From the NCBI RefSeq assembly GCF_003206065.1, contig NZ_PZJQ01000004.1:655168-719167 (forward strand): a stretch of 64,000 nucleotides of DNA, read 5' to 3'. Of this stretch, positions 37,532-49,200 are shown piece by piece. Every line of letters starts with the position of its first letter. The stretch's first letter is position 1. The translations under genes were made by a program, and so were the position numbers. The DNA comes from Salinicola halimionae. GTDB lineage: Bacteria; Pseudomonadota; Gammaproteobacteria; Pseudomonadales; Halomonadaceae. A model generated the notes under the pieces. That model did no database searches. It saw nothing but the letters and a program-made list of their open reading frames with translations, and was not told the DNA's origin.

Positions 37532-37981
37532 TCAGCGCTCGCGAATGACCTCGAGCGGATAGCGGCGTCCGTCGCGTGCATCGCGCAATCGCTGCATCAC
37601 GATGGGGGTGCGCAGTCGCCGGCTGCGGTCGAGGTCATCGATTTCGTCGAAGGTCAGCCAGTGCGCGCTGATGATCCCTTTGTCGAGAGCGTTGCCAAGA
37701 TGCGCGAGCGGCAGGCTGAGGAAAGCGTGGCTATGAAAAGTGAGGCCGTCGGAGGTCTGGTGAACATAGAGGCCCAGGTAGTCGGTGATGGCGACCTGCC
37801 AGGCAGACTCTTCGCGAACCTCGCGCTCGGCGGCAGCGATGAGTCGCTCTCCGCGCTCCAGATGACCGGCGGGCTGGTTGAACAGACTGAACGGGCCGCC
37901 GCGATCCTCTTCCACCATCAGGTAACGACCGGCTCGTTCCACGACCACGGCAACGGTCACGCGGGGTGTCCAGCGATTCAT
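37532..37981 (-). CDS. nudJ: NUDIX pyrophosphohydrolase NudJ
   Basis: A 149-residue NUDIX hydrolase with GHLERGERLIAAAEREVREE as the Nudix box (about residues 39-58). NudJ in E. coli hydrolyses nucleoside di- and triphosphates and hydroxymethylpyrimidine pyrophosphate. It lies between mnmA and rluE, the same order as in E. coli, which supports the name. GGGAG precedes the ATG. Confidence 0.9.
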   Translation of the reverse strand: MNRWTPRVTVAVVVERAGRYLMVEEDRGGPFSLFNQPAGHLERGERLIAAAEREVREESAWQVAITDYLGLYVHQTSDGLTFHSHAFLSLPLAHLGNALDKGIISAHWLTFDEIDDLDRSRRLRTPIVMQRLRDARDGRRYPLEVIRER

Positions 37982-38149
37982 GTGGTTTCTCCCAACTCAA
38001 TGCGCCCAACTCGATACGCGGCCCTCGACACCGGGCCGCGGAGCTCACGCCGATCATACCCGGTCTGCGCCAATTCGAAAGTCCGCTAGCGGATATGCCG
38101 AAGCCGGATCGAATGTATGGCTATAGCCGCGGCAGGTAAGAGGAGCGCG

Positions 38150-38752
38150 TCAACGCTTGCGGCTCGGCTTGGAACGCTTGCTCGAGGCGCGTCGTGGAGG
38201 GCTCTGGGGTACGTTGACGGTTTCGCAGCGCCAGTTCCCGGGTTGCAGGTGGTCGAGACGCCACGGCCCGATCGCGGCACGGATCAGTCGGAGAGTGGGG
38301 TGGCCCACATGTGCTGTCATTCGCCGGACCTGTCGATTGCGGCCTTCACGAAGCTCGATCGCAAGCCAGGTCGTGGGTATCGATTCCCGAAAGCGCACCG
38401 GTGGATCGCGTGGTGGCGGCGCCGGTTGGGCCAGATACTGGACCTTGGCTGGCCGAGTCGGGCCGTCCTTCAAGGTGATGCCCTCGCGTAACGCCTTGAG
38501 CGCATCGTCGCTTGGCTCGCCCTCGACCTGTACCCAATACTGCTTCGGCAATTTATGGCGTGGATCACTGATGCGATGAATCAGGGCGCCGTCATCGGTC
38601 AGCAGCAGAAGCCCTTCAGAATCGTAATCGAGGCGTCCAGCGGGGTAGGCATCGGGAACGGGCAGGTAGTCCGCCAGCGTCGCCCGGCCCCGATCGTCGG
38701 TGAACTGGCAGAGCACTTGGTAGGGCTTATGCAGCAGATAGATTTGACTCAT
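38150..38752 (-). CDS. rluE: 23S rRNA pseudouridine(2457) synthase RluE
   Basis: A 200-residue RsuA/RluE-type pseudouridine synthase without an S4 domain. The catalytic aspartate is in [15 protein letters not shown] (about residue 39), with the later [19 protein letters not shown] and LRLIRAAIG motifs. The ATG at 38752 ([10 protein letters not shown]) matches the family; a longer reading adds 21 atypical residues. The C-terminus is basic ([11 protein letters not shown]). The usual neighbour icd is not found here; rluE is divergent from clpS across a 275-base gap. Confidence 0.9.
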   Translation of the reverse strand: MSQIYLLHKPYQVLCQFTDDRGRATLADYLPVPDAYPAGRLDYDSEGLLLLTDDGALIHRISDPRHKLPKQYWVQVEGEPSDDALKALREGITLKDGPTRPAKVQYLAQPAPPPRDPPVRFRESIPTTWLAIELREGRNRQVRRMTAHVGHPTLRLIRAAIGPWRLDHLQPGNWRCETVNVPQSPPRRASSKRSKPSRKR

Positions 38753-39026
38753 GCCGGGCGTTAACGATCCTTCGGACGAGACAGGTGGCACCAACCGTAT
38801 TCTCGGATCGGCCATTGCCTGTCGGGACTATTTTTATCCAGGGCTTGCATACGCAATCGGTCGGCCGCATCTTCAGAGGAACCTCGGGTCTTCAATGGTA
38901 TCCAATACCTCACTGAGTCCCGGCTTGATGTACCTGAGCCGATGCATCCAGGGATTCATCCATACTATGTCAGAGATCGTATATAAAGTGTCGTCCTACC
39001 CGTTTCGGAAATCGTCGAGCTTGGGT

Positions 39027-39356
39027 ATGACGCGTCCTCCTGAGCCCGACCATCAGGAGCAGGGCGACGTCGCCGAGCAGGTATCGGACCCGCAGCTGGC
39101 GCCACCGCCCATGTACAAGGTCGTACTCTACAACGACGATTACACGCCAATGGAGTTCGTGGTCGAAATTCTACAGCGGTTCTTCGCCATGGATAGCGAA
39201 AAAGCGGTGCAGATAATGCTTGCCGTTCACACGCAGGGCAAGGCGACCTGCGGCATCTTTACCCGCGACATCGCGGAGACAAAGTGTCATCAGGTCAATG
39301 AATACGCCAGAGAGTGTGAGCATCCCCTCATGTGTGATGTGGATGCCGCAGAGTAG
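39027..39356 (+). CDS. clpS: ATP-dependent Clp protease adaptor ClpS
   Basis: A 109-residue N-recognin that delivers proteins with Leu, Phe, Tyr or Trp N-termini to ClpAP; E. coli ClpS is 106 residues. [19 protein letters not shown] carries the conserved Asn-Asp pair of the N-degron pocket, and [21 protein letters not shown] follows. ATG 39027 is chosen by length; an in-frame ATG 20 codons upstream is possible. It is 120 bases before clpA. Confidence 0.94.
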   Translation: MTRPPEPDHQEQGDVAEQVSDPQLAPPPMYKVVLYNDDYTPMEFVVEILQRFFAMDSEKAVQIMLAVHTQGKATCGIFTRDIAETKCHQVNEYARECEHPLMCDVDAAE

Positions 39357-39476
39357 AGAAATCGATAGCGGACACATATCGTCGACGCTTTTGTCTGTGA
39401 AGACTTGCGAAACCGCTGATTGTGCCCGATTGTGAAAGTGCCGACCGATGCCCTCAGCGGCTAAAAGGGGACTGCC

Positions 39477-41741
39477 ATGTTGAGTAAAGAACTTGAACTC
39501 ACCCTGAACACGGCCTTCACCGTGGCGCGTTCAAAGCGACACGAGTTTATGACCGTGGAGCACCTGTTGCTGGCACTTCTCGATAATGCCTCGGCAGCCG
39601 ATGTATTGAATGCCTGCGGAGCGAATCTGGAAAAGCTGCGTGCCGATCTACAGGACTTCATCAATTCCACGACCCCGCTGATTCCCGAAGAGCAGGAAGA
39701 TCGGGAAACGCAGCCGACGCTGGGCTTCCAGCGCGTGCTTCAGCGTGCGGTCTTCCATGTCCAATCCTCCGGCAAGAGCGAAGTCACCGGCGCCAACGTG
39801 CTGGTGGCCATCTTCTCCGAGCAGGAAAGCCAGGCAGTCTACTTCCTCAAACAGCAGAGCGTGGCGCGCGTGGACGCGGTGAACTACATCGCCCACGGCA
39901 TCTCCAAGGTGGCCGGCCATGGTCAATCGCAGCAGCCGTCGTCGGAGTCCGAAGAGGGTGAAGAAGCGGCCGGCGAAAGCGGTCAGAGCCCGCTCTCCAA
40001 CTATGCCACTAACCTTAACGATCAGGCGCGCCTGGGCAAGATCGATCCGTTGATCGGACGTGATCACGAACTCGAACGCGTGGTGCAGATCCTGGCGCGC
40101 CGGCGCAAGAACAACCCGCTGTTAGTGGGTGAGGCCGGGGTGGGCAAGACGGCCATCGCCGAAGGCTTGGCCAAGCGTATCGTCGAGGAGGACGTGCCGG
40201 ACGTCATTGCCGATGCAGTCGTCTACTCGCTCGACATGGGGGCGCTGTTGGCAGGCACCAAGTACCGCGGTGACTTCGAAAAGCGGTTGAAAGGACTGTT
40301 GGCCGAACTGCGCAAGCAGGACAACTCGATTCTGTTCATCGACGAAATTCATACGGTGATCGGCGCTGGCGCCGCTTCCGGCGGCGTCATGGATGCCTCG
40401 AATCTGCTCAAGCCGTTGCTGTCCTCGGGTGAGCTGCGCTGTATCGGTTCGACGACGTTTCAGGAGTTTCGAGGCATCTTCGAGAAGGATCGTGCGCTGG
40501 CGCGCCGCTTCCAGAAAGTGGATGTGCCGGAACCGACCGTCGATGACACCATCCGCATTCTCAAGGGATTGCGAGGTCGCTTCGAGGAACATCATCAGTT
40601 GAAGTACACCGATGCCGCATTGGAAAGTGCTGCACGGCTGGCGGATCGCTACATCAACGACCGTCACCTTCCCGACAAGGCGATCGACGTCATCGACGAG
40701 GCGGGAGCCCATCAGCGCCTGTTGCCGCCGGAAGCGCGCATCGCCACGATCGATGTCGAGCAGGTCGAGGCCGTGGTGGCTTCCATCGCGCGGATTCCGC
40801 CCAAGAGTGTCTCCAGTTCGGATCGCAAGCTGCTCTCTAATCTGGAGCGTGATCTGAAGATGCTGGTGTTCGGGCAGGACGAGGCGATCACGAGTCTCTC
40901 CGCCGCGATCAAGTTGTCGCGCGCCGGGCTCAAGTCGCCGGACAAACCGGTGGGCAGCTTCCTGTTCTCCGGCCCGACCGGTGTGGGCAAGACCGAGGTG
41001 GCGCGTCAGCTGTCGTTGCTGATGGGGATCGAGCTGGTACGCTTCGACATGTCGGAATACATGGAGCGACATACGGTATCGCGATTGATCGGTGCGCCTC
41101 CGGGTTATGTAGGCTATGACCAGGGCGGTCTGCTGACCGAGGCGATCACCAAACAGCCGCACTGCGTATTGCTGCTGGATGAGATCGAGAAGGCGCATCC
41201 GGAAGTCTTCAATCTGCTGTTGCAAGTAATGGACCATGGCCGCTTGACCGATAATAACGGCCGTGAGGCGGATTTCCGTCACGTGATCGTGATCATGACG
41301 TCGAATGCGGGTGCCGAGCAGATCTCTCGCCGTTCTATCGGTTTCCAGAACCAGGACCATTCGACCGATGGCATGGAGGTGATTCGTCGCACGTTCACGC
41401 CGGAGTTCCGTAACCGCCTCGACGGGATCATTCAGTTCCATGGTCTCGAGCCGTCCATCGTACGTAATGTCGTCGACAAGTTCCTGGTCGAACTACAGGC
41501 GCAGCTGGATGAGAAGCGGGTACAGCTGGACGTGGATGACGATGCTCGTGTGTGGCTTGCCGAGAAGGGTTACGATCGGGAGATGGGGGCACGTCCGATG
41601 GCTCGTGTCATTCAGGAGAAACTCAAGAAGCCGCTGGCCGAGATGATCCTGTTTGGCGAACTGGCCGAGAACGGCGGCCTGGTGCATGTGCGCGTCGACA
41701 ACGACGAACTGCAGCTGGAAACCGAAGCCGAAATAGCCTGA
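39477..41741 (+). CDS. clpA: ATP-dependent Clp protease ATP-binding subunit ClpA
   Basis: A 754-residue AAA+ unfoldase that feeds substrates to ClpP. N-terminal double Clp-N domain (about 1-145), first AAA+ module with Walker A in [17 protein letters not shown] (about 210-226) and Walker [13 protein letters not shown], second module with [15 protein letters not shown] (about 495-509) and [14 protein letters not shown]. The IGF/L-type ClpP loop lies in the second module ([11 protein letters not shown]). A GGGGA ribosome site precedes ATG. A strong terminator follows. No clpP in the window. Confidence 0.96.
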   Translation: MLSKELELTLNTAFTVARSKRHEFMTVEHLLLALLDNASAADVLNACGANLEKLRADLQDFINSTTPLIPEEQEDRETQPTLGFQRVLQRAVFHVQSSGKSEVTGANVLVAIFSEQESQAVYFLKQQSVARVDAVNYIAHGISKVAGHGQSQQPSSESEEGEEAAGESGQSPLSNYATNLNDQARLGKIDPLIGRDHELERVVQILARRRKNNPLLVGEAGVGKTAIAEGLAKRIVEEDVPDVIADAVVYSLDMGALLAGTKYRGDFEKRLKGLLAELRKQDNSILFIDEIHTVIGAGAASGGVMDASNLLKPLLSSGELRCIGSTTFQEFRGIFEKDRALARRFQKVDVPEPTVDDTIRILKGLRGRFEEHHQLKYTDAALESAARLADRYINDRHLPDKAIDVIDEAGAHQRLLPPEARIATIDVEQVEAVVASIARIPPKSVSSSDRKLLSNLERDLKMLVFGQDEAITSLSAAIKLSRAGLKSPDKPVGSFLFSGPTGVGKTEVARQLSLLMGIELVRFDMSEYMERHTVSRLIGAPPGYVGYDQGGLLTEAITKQPHCVLLLDEIEKAHPEVFNLLLQVMDHGRLTDNNGREADFRHVIVIMTSNAGAEQISRRSIGFQNQDHSTDGMEVIRRTFTPEFRNRLDGIIQFHGLEPSIVRNVVDKFLVELQAQLDEKRVQLDVDDDARVWLAEKGYDREMGARPMARVIQEKLKKPLAEMILFGELAENGGLVHVRVDNDELQLETEAEIA

Positions 41742-41773
41742 CGCAAAGCAATGGTCCATCGTTAGCAAAAGAC

Positions 41774-41809
41774 AACGCCTCGCCATGGTCAACATGGCGA
41801 GGCGTTTTT
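41774..41809 (+). terminator. Rho-independent terminator after clpA
   Basis: A perfect 14-bp stem, AACGCCTCGCCATG with CATGGCGAGGCGTT (loop GTCAA), ends in TTTTTG. The stem also carries AA on the minus side, and could stop infA transcripts too. Confidence 0.93.
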
Positions 41810-41919
41810 GATTCGTGCCGTCATTTGCGTCGTCTACCTGACGTGGGGCTCGCTGTCAGAGACTTTACCGGAAGTCGAGAGACCGCTTTAGCAGGGCGCA
41901 GTCGAGCAGGGTCGCGATA

Positions 41920-42138
41920 TCAGCGAGAGCGGTAGACGATGCGGCCTTTGGAAAGGTCGTAGGGAGTCAGCTCTACCTTGACCTTGTCACCGGTCAGAAT
42001 ACGAATGTAGTTCTTGCGCATCTTGCCGGAAATATGCGCGGTCACGACATGGCCGTTTTCCAGTTCAACGCGGAACATGGTGTTGGGAAGCGTGTCGACG
42101 ACGACGCCTTCCATTTCGATGTGATCTTCTCGTGCCAT
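41920..42138 (-). CDS. infA: Translation initiation factor IF-1
   Basis: A 72-residue OB-fold factor of the 30S initiation complex. The whole protein is family-like: [39 protein letters not shown] and the [13 protein letters not shown] end. GAGGGA precedes ATG. The 276-base region to bpt on the right holds no gene I can support; it should contain the infA promoter. infA interrupts the N-degron genes, as in Pseudomonas. Confidence 0.97.
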   Translation of the reverse strand: MAREDHIEMEGVVVDTLPNTMFRVELENGHVVTAHISGKMRKNYIRILTGDKVKVELTPYDLSKGRIVYRSR

Positions 42139-42414
42139 ATAGGCGATCCCTCTTGACGTTTTGAGCTAGGGCTTGATGAGGGCCTGGCATGGCGCCTCGC
42201 GGGCAGCAATCGACGTCATATGACGCGAACAGCAGTGTCGCCATCCACGTTATCATCGAGCCGGCCCGCAATTGGGCCTCTGAAGTGCGCGATATTATGG
42301 GCTATCTCGCCGGGGAAGGCAAAAATACGCTTGAAAGCGGGCTAAAGGTGATTTGCGGACGAGAACACCGTCTGGTTTCCATCGTCGTTTGTCGTTTGTC
42401 CGGGCCTTATCCCT

Positions 42415-43173
42415 CTAGGCCAACGCTATCGCCGGAACCATGCGCTGCCAGCGTCCGCCATTGAGATATTCGAGCGGTTGATAGTCCTGCTTGTAACGCA
42501 TTTTCTGGCTGGCCTGGATCCAGTAGCCCAGATAGACATGGGGCAGATGGCGTTCACGCGCTAGTTCGAGCTGGCTGAGAATGGCGAAGCTGCCCAGCGA
42601 GCGTCGTTCGAATATGGGGTCGGGATCGAAGAAGGTGTAGATCGCGGAGAGTCCGTGGCCCAGAAGATCGGTGGCGGCCACTGCTATCAGATGCTCGCCC
42701 AGTCGAAACTCCAGCAACTTGGCGAACGGATGCGTCTGGGTCAAGAACATCCGGTACTGCTCCCGGCCGGGCGGAAACATGTCTCCATCGGCATGACGGG
42801 CACGAATATAGCGGGCGTAAAGCGCATAGTGTTGCTCGTCGAATTCGGTCGGTCGCAGTCTCAGCGTCAGATCTCGGTTGCGATTGATCAGTTTGCGCTG
42901 GGTTCGCGAAGGCGCGAAATCATCGACCGGTATCCTGACCGATGTGCAGGCGCTGCAGGTCTCACAATGGGGGCGATAGAGATTGCTGCCGCTGCGTCGG
43001 AAACCCAGCAGCGTGAGTGCATCGTAGACTTCCGAGGCTACGGTTTCCTGGGGATCAAGAAATAGCGTTGTCGCTTCCCGGCCTGGCAGGTAACTGCAAG
43101 GATGCGGCACCGTCAGGAAGAAACGAAGATCACGTGTCTGAGGCTGAGGGCCATTCGCGTTGTTGCTACTCAC
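42415..43173 (-). CDS. bpt: Aspartate/glutamate leucyltransferase (bacterial protein transferase)
   Basis: A 252-residue enzyme adding leucine to proteins with N-terminal Asp or Glu, making them ClpS substrates. HPCSYLPGREATTLFLDP, YRPHCETCSACTSVRIPV with the cysteine cluster, and the GNAT-fold C-terminal part (YLGYWIQASQKMRYKQDY) identify the family. The best start is GTG 43173, with GGAG 5 bases upstream and a GTGA overlap with the aat stop; a TTG six codons earlier is an alternative. It is translationally coupled to aat. Confidence 0.94.
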   Translation of the reverse strand: MSSNNANGPQPQTRDLRFFLTVPHPCSYLPGREATTLFLDPQETVASEVYDALTLLGFRRSGSNLYRPHCETCSACTSVRIPVDDFAPSRTQRKLINRNRDLTLRLRPTEFDEQHYALYARYIRARHADGDMFPPGREQYRMFLTQTHPFAKLLEFRLGEHLIAVAATDLLGHGLSAIYTFFDPDPIFERRSLGSFAILSQLELARERHLPHVYLGYWIQASQKMRYKQDYQPLEYLNGGRWQRMVPAIALA

Positions 43174-43862
43174 GGTGGCTCCGTTGGCCAAAGATCGGCC
43201 GGGTTGGGTGCGTTGACGTTGTCCTCAAGATAGTTGATGAACGTCCCCCGAGCGATATCTCTCGCCCCCATGCTGGCCAGGTGCGGGGTGTGCATCTGGC
43301 AGTCGATCAATGCAAAGTCACGCTGGCGGAGCTCGTGAGCCAGCTGAACCAGCGCTATCTTCGAGGCATCGGCGGCGCGGCTAAACATCGACTCGCCGAA
43401 GAAGATTCGACCGATCGACAGTCCGTAGAGCCCGCCGACCAAGGTCTCCTCTTGCCAGACTTCCACGCTGTGCGCGTGTCCCAGATGGTGCAGGTTTTCA
43501 TAGGCCAGACGCATGGCGTCGTCGATCCAGGTGCCTCCGGTTTCGGCGCGGGTCTCGGCGCAGGCGGCGATGACCTGCTCGAAGGCTCTGTCGTACGTCA
43601 CCGTGAACCCTCCATTGCGTAGGCGTTTGGAAAGGCTTCGGCGAACTTTGATCTCTTCGAGAAACAGCACCATGCGGGGGTTGGGCGACCACCACAGAAT
43701 CGGCTGACCCTCGGCGTACCAAGGAAAAATGCCGTGACGATAGGCGTTCAACAGCCATTCAGGCGTCAACGCGCCGCCAGCGGCGAGCAGGCCATCCGGA
43801 TCATCGAGAGCCTGGTTGACCGGAGGGAAGGCGACGATGTGGGGCGGTAGCCAAGGCAGCAT
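43170..43862 (-). CDS. aat: Leucyl/phenylalanyl-tRNA-protein transferase
   Basis: A 230-residue N-terminal transferase for proteins starting with Lys or Arg. FPPVNQALDDPDGLLAAGG, HGIFPWYAEGQPILWWSPNPR and HSVEVWQEETLVGGLYGLSIG are family hallmarks. Its stop overlaps the bpt GTG (GTGA). Divergent from the chemoreceptor gene. Confidence 0.95.
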   Translation of the reverse strand: MLPWLPPHIVAFPPVNQALDDPDGLLAAGGALTPEWLLNAYRHGIFPWYAEGQPILWWSPNPRMVLFLEEIKVRRSLSKRLRNGGFTVTYDRAFEQVIAACAETRAETGGTWIDDAMRLAYENLHHLGHAHSVEVWQEETLVGGLYGLSIGRIFFGESMFSRAADASKIALVQLAHELRQRDFALIDCQMHTPHLASMGARDIARGTFINYLEDNVNAPNPADLWPTEPP

Positions 43863-44019
43863 GCATCACGACCGAATGGAAAAAGCAGAATAAAAGGCCT
43901 AACAGCATAACAACGCTGCTCTCATCTTGCGCGATGTGCATTTTTTATCATGACCATTATCAAGATTGACGATGTTACCGCCGATACAGGACTCGACTAC
44001 TCAACTTGCGGAAAGACTC

Positions 44020-46053
44020 ATGGCTGCACTTCGACAGCGTCTTCGCCATGCCAGTATCGGTATCAAACTGGCTTCCATCGTTGCCTTGTTACAGGTCGCC
44101 GTGCTCATGGGGTTGGCCTTCGCCATGGCCCAGTCGAGCACGACGCAGCTGCGTGCAGCTACCCAGCACGAGCTGCAGACTCAACAAGACTCCATCACCG
44201 ACATGCTGTCGCTGTTCGATTACAGCCTGCAACAGCAGGCCGATCGATTTCTCAATATTTTCTCTGATCAGTATTCGGGACGGTTCGCGTTGAGCCCCGA
44301 TCAGAAGGTGGAGGTTTCGGGGCGCCAGACCCCGACGTTGAAAGATGGGCTGGAAGTGCTCAACGATAACACCTGGAAACTCGATCGTTTCACCGCTCAG
44401 ACCGGTACGCCCGCGACGATTTTTGCACGTGATGGAGACGATTTCGTGCGTGTCTCCACCTCTCTCAAGAATGAGGAGGGCGAGAGGGCGATGGGCACGT
44501 TGCTCAAGCGTGACTCGAAGAGCTATGCCAAATTGATGGCGAATGAGTCCTACATCGGCCTTGCCAATCTATTCGGGACCTCCTACATCACCAAGTATCA
44601 GCCGATTCAGGATGGCGATGGCAAGGTGGTCGGAGCGCTGTTCGTAGGGGTCGACGTCAGCGCAGAGATGGCACAGGTGCAGGATCGCATTCGCGAAATG
44701 GGCATCGGCGATGCAGGCTACACCATGCTGATCTCGACGGCGGGCGACGCGCGAGGACAGGTCATCGCCGGTGGGCCTTACGAGGGGCAGAATCTATTGA
44801 GCGGTGACCTGAGCGAGATCTACACCCCGCTCTTCGAGCAGTCGTCCGGCGAGATCGACTATGAGGCCAGCGACGGCGACGAACGGTTGGTCTCCTACTC
44901 GCGCTATACGGATTGGCAGTGGGCCGTAGCCGGCTCGGTTTCGGTGGACGAGATCCAGGCCGGGGTCATTGCGGCGCGCGATCGCTTCCTGCTGATCGCC
45001 CTGGGATTGGCGGCGGCACTGAGCCTCGCGCTCTACTGGATCGTCAAACGCGTGGTGACCCGGCCGATGAATCGTGCGGTGGGCTTGGCCCAGGCGCTGG
45101 CGCAGGGAGACCTGTCACAGCGTATCGACACGCGTCGGGGTGACGAGATCGGTCAACTGATCGCCGCCATGAACGGTATCGGCGACGGGCTGGAGCGCAT
45201 CGTCGGCCAGGTGCGCGGCGCGGTCGCGTTGACGGAAAACCATACTCGAGAGCTGGCATCCGGGAATGCCGAGCTGGCATCGCGCACCGAATCCCAGGCG
45301 GCGAGCCTCGAGGAGACTGCTGCCAGTACCGAAGAAATCAATGCGACGGTGCGCCAGAATGCGCAGCGAGCGCAAGAGAGTGACGAGCAGGCGCAGCGTA
45401 CGGCGCAGGCTGCCGGTAAAGCGCAGAGCACGGTCGAGGCCACGGCCGATGCGATGCAGCGTATCGTCGCTATGGCCCGGCAGATATCCGAGGTGGTGGG
45501 CGTGATCGATGGCATCGCGTTTCAGACCAATCTATTGGCGTTGAATGCTTCCGTCGAAGCCGCTCGGGCCGGCGAGCAAGGCAGAGGGTTTGCCGTGGTG
45601 GCCCAGGAGGTGCGTAGTCTCGCGGAACGCTGCGCGACCTCGGCGCAAGAGATCAAGGCGCTGATCGGGCGCACCGTCGATGAGGTCGACAGCGGCAACT
45701 TGCGAGCCGTCGAGGCGGGGGAGCGCGTTGCCGAAATCGTCTCCCAGGTGGAGCGCATCAGCACATTGATCTCGGAGATCCGTCTGGCATCCGAAGAGCA
45801 ATCCCACGGCATCGAACAGATCAACGTGGCGATTTCGCAGATCGACGAAAGCACGCAGAGTAATGCGGCGCTGGTGCGACAGTCCCATGCATCGACCCAG
45901 CAGCTGAGCGAGCAGAGTCGCGGTTTGGCGGATACCGTTGCCCTGTTCCGCCTGCGTCACACTTCCCAGGTGGGTACCGATGAGCCCGGAACGGCTCCGC
46001 GAGTGGCCGGCATCGAGCAGCGGACGATGGTGGAGGATACTTCGCCTGCCTGA
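44020..46053 (+). CDS. Methyl-accepting chemotaxis protein with periplasmic Cache domain
   Basis: A receptor of about 677 residues. TM1 ([20 protein letters not shown]), a periplasmic Cache 3/Cache 2 sensor (about residues 55-300, with [15 protein letters not shown] and a second lobe [14 protein letters not shown]), TM2 ([19 protein letters not shown]), a HAMP and a long coiled-coil signalling domain whose hairpin tip is [21 protein letters not shown]. The C-terminus lacks a clear NWETF-type CheR/CheB pentapeptide. Start is uncertain: ATG 44020 has GGAAAG close by; ATG 43972 and TTG 43966 lie upstream. It is at the place where Pseudomonas has trxB, between aat and ftsK. Confidence 0.9.
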   Translation: MAALRQRLRHASIGIKLASIVALLQVAVLMGLAFAMAQSSTTQLRAATQHELQTQQDSITDMLSLFDYSLQQQADRFLNIFSDQYSGRFALSPDQKVEVSGRQTPTLKDGLEVLNDNTWKLDRFTAQTGTPATIFARDGDDFVRVSTSLKNEEGERAMGTLLKRDSKSYAKLMANESYIGLANLFGTSYITKYQPIQDGDGKVVGALFVGVDVSAEMAQVQDRIREMGIGDAGYTMLISTAGDARGQVIAGGPYEGQNLLSGDLSEIYTPLFEQSSGEIDYEASDGDERLVSYSRYTDWQWAVAGSVSVDEIQAGVIAARDRFLLIALGLAAALSLALYWIVKRVVTRPMNRAVGLAQALAQGDLSQRIDTRRGDEIGQLIAAMNGIGDGLERIVGQVRGAVALTENHTRELASGNAELASRTESQAASLEETAASTEEINATVRQNAQRAQESDEQAQRTAQAAGKAQSTVEATADAMQRIVAMARQISEVVGVIDGIAFQTNLLALNASVEAARAGEQGRGFAVVAQEVRSLAERCATSAQEIKALIGRTVDEVDSGNLRAVEAGERVAEIVSQVERISTLISEIRLASEEQSHGIEQINVAISQIDESTQSNAALVRQSHASTQQLSEQSRGLADTVALFRLRHTSQVGTDEPGTAPRVAGIEQRTMVEDTSPA

Positions 46054-46099
46054 ATCGGTACGGCAGCAATCCGTAATGCTGCGAGCTCGCAGCGCCCCC

Positions 46100-46128
46100 T
46101 GTGATGTCGGCTCTGCCCCCGGTATGAT
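46100..46128 (+). promoter_or_regulatory. Candidate promoter for ftsK
   Basis: TGTGAT, 17 bases, TATGAT. It would give a leader of about 130 bases holding a hairpin, GCCGGACCC/GGGTTCGGC, at 46143-46166. Confidence 0.35.
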
Positions 46129-46265
46129 GGCGACTCGAAGAAGCCGGACCCGCCAGTGGGTTCGGCCGCTGATCGCCAATGCCGCGAGCGGAATGGAATG
46201 CCGCCAGCGGCGTGGCAGTTGATTGTGCTACGCCACGCCAGACCAGGCGCGAGGGGGTTGATCAT

Positions 46266-49200
46266 TTGAGTGCCAAGAGTTCGGCCAAGAAGAGCCGTCG
46301 TTCATCAACGCAAGCGCAAGCCAGGGAGCAGGCCCGCCACGTGATCATGCGCCTCCAGGGTGTGACTCGCGAGGGTGCGGTGATCCTGCTGCTCGCTATC
46401 TGCGTCTTTTTGCTGTTGGCGCTGTTCAGCTACACGCCGACGGATCCGGGGTGGTCGCACAGCGGGCCGGATCAATCCGTCTCCAACTGGATGGGCAGGA
46501 TCGGCGCCTGGCTATCCGACGTTCTCTATTCCCTGTTCGGTGCCAGCGCGTTGTGGTGGCCTGGCATGTTCGGGCTAGGCGCATGGCGATTGATGCGCCA
46601 GGCGCAGGTTCAGATCGCCTGGGACCCAGTCGCTCTGGCCGTTCATACCGGCGGTCTGTTGCTGCTGTTGATGAGCACCACGACACTGGGTGATCTGCAT
46701 TTCTACAATGCGGCCAGCGAACTCCCCAACCAGGCAGGCGGTATTCTGGGGCGAGGCATTGCCGGCTCTCTCACCTCGCTGGTAGGAGTAAGAGGGACCA
46801 CGCTGATCGCCATTGCCGCTTTCATGTCAGGGTTCACTCTGTTTTCCGGGATGTCCTGGTTGACGGTGATGGACGAACTCGGCAGTTCGCTCAGTCGACT
46901 GTTCCACTGGACGAAAGCTCGCGCTGGCGAGCGGCGTGAGGTTCGCGAGACCCGCCGGATCGACAGGGCCGAGGCGCGTCGCGAAGCGTCCGTCGAGACT
47001 GCGGGTACCGAACGTGACGATGAGGAAGATTCGTCCGTCGAAGACGATGCGCCACGCAAGACGGCGTGGTGGGCGCGCTGGTTACCCTGGCGCTGGTTAT
47101 CCTGGACTAAGGCGCCGGACCTGGAGCAGTGGGACGACGATGATATCGGATACGCTCGCCAGGCCCGTCAAGAGCCCGCGTGGGAGAACGCTGTCGGTGC
47201 GACCGAAGGCGCCGAGCGTCGTGAATCCTCCCTCTGGCGGCATGATGGACGTACGGATATTCCGTGGGACATTCCGGCTCGGACGCCGTCGGCCAAACGT
47301 CCGGAAGCCTCCTATACCGCGAGACAGCAGCGCGACGAGGCGCGTGAACCTACCTTGGGTTCCGTGCCGTTGGAATCCACACCAGCCCATGACTCCGAGC
47401 CGACTCCCAGGCGCACTGCGGTAGCCTCGCGATCGATCGACGAGCCTGCCGTGCGATCGTCCGACGGCGAGTCGTCGAGCAGAATCTCTGCTCTCGATCC
47501 GGAGCCGGGCATGGCGACAGGATCGTTGGCGGCTTCTGAGGCGGCGCATGACGAGTCCGCGGCCAACGCTCAGCCGCAGTCACGACCCCGGGCGGATAGC
47601 TCGACGTTCCGTGCCGATGTCACGCGGCGGCGTATTCCGGATGCTTTCCAGGCACCCGCTGGTGCGCCCTCGGCCACCCCGGACAACGCAGGAATCTCCT
47701 CGCGAGACGACGACATGGGTGCCGTCGAGGAGCAGGGCTTCGGTGAAGAGACAGGTATTGGCGAGGATACCCACGAGAAGAACCGTGCTTTCGAAGAGAG
47801 TCGACGCCCAGTGGCTGCTTCTTGGCAGTCTCGGGATGATGAAGACCGGATGTCGACCACGGGCGAGTCCGGGCTCGCTGCAGACGATGACGAAGTGCCG
47901 ACTCAGCAGTGGGGAATTCGTCCCGAGCGACATGAGCCCGAATCGAACTGGCAGTCGGCAGACGTTTCCGTCGATGATGAATCGGACGCGGCACCAGCAG
48001 AAACGGCTTTGCCTCGGTCGGAGAAGGCGGCGCGCGATCGCCTCGGCATCAACTGGGATGAAACCGAAGCCGAGAGTGGCGTGAGACCCATGGACCCGAT
48101 CCCTTCCGTGGCGCCGGTTCACGAGTCGGCTAGACTTGGTGCCGATGCCCCGCCGCGCCGTCAGGAGCCGCGTTTCGACATCGAGGACGATGCCGATGCG
48201 GTGAGCGAGAACGGAAGCGAATTCGCCGGCCTTTCGCCATCATCCCAGCAATCGCCGACACCTCAGCATTCGCCGGCATCTCAGCATTCGCCGGCATCTC
48301 AGCACTCGCCGTCAGCTCCGGCATCTAGCGTAGCCACGGCGGCGCAGGCCAGGACCGCGGCCGGGGACCAGCCGACGCTATGGACGGTCGAGCATCTGCA
48401 GAGCCAGCGTCCGGTGATGGATGACATGCCGGAGCCGAGTGGCGATCTGCCTTCGATTCGCCTGACCACGCCCGCCGATCCGGAGCAGCCGAACTATACC
48501 CCCGAGCAATTGGAGGATATGGCGGAGCTGCTCGAAATGCGTCTGCGTGAATATGGCGTCAAGGCGGAAGTGGTCGAGACTTGGCCGGGTCCGGTCATTA
48601 CCCGCTTCGAGATTCGTCCGGCGGCGGGGGTGAAGGTCTCCAAGATCAGCAACCTGGCCAAGGATCTGGCGCGTTCGTTGATGGTCAAGAGCGTGCGTGT
48701 GGTCGAGATCATTCCCGGCAAACCGACGGTGGGCATCGAAATTCCCAATCCCAACCGGGCGATGATCCGTATTCGCCAGGTGCTGGATTCCGACGTCTAT
48801 CAGAACGCGGAATCTCCGGTCACGTTGGCCTTGGGCCAGGATATCGGTGGCAAGCCGGTGGTCGCCAACCTCAACAAGATGCCTCATCTGCTGGTCGCCG
48901 GTACCACGGGGTCGGGTAAATCGGTAGGTATCAATACCATGCTGGTGTCGATGCTGCTCAAGGCGACGCCGGACGAAGTCCGCATGATCATGGTCGATCC
49001 CAAGATGCTCGAGCTGTCGGTCTACGACGGTATCCCGCATCTGCTGGCGCCGGTCGTCACCGACATGAAGGAAGCTGCCAACGCGCTGCGCTGGTGTGTC
49101 GCCGAGATGGAACGGCGTTACAAGCTGATGGCGGCAATGGGTGTGCGCAACATTGCCGGGTTCAATGCCAAGCTCGACGAAGCCGAGCGTCACGGGGCGC

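Noticed and set aside
40122-41441. 439-residue minus-strand frame inside clpA
   Set aside because: Shadow of clpA with no recognisable domain.
42189-42464. 91-codon plus-strand frame between infA and bpt
   Set aside because: Extends into bpt on the opposite strand, lacks a ribosome site and family features.
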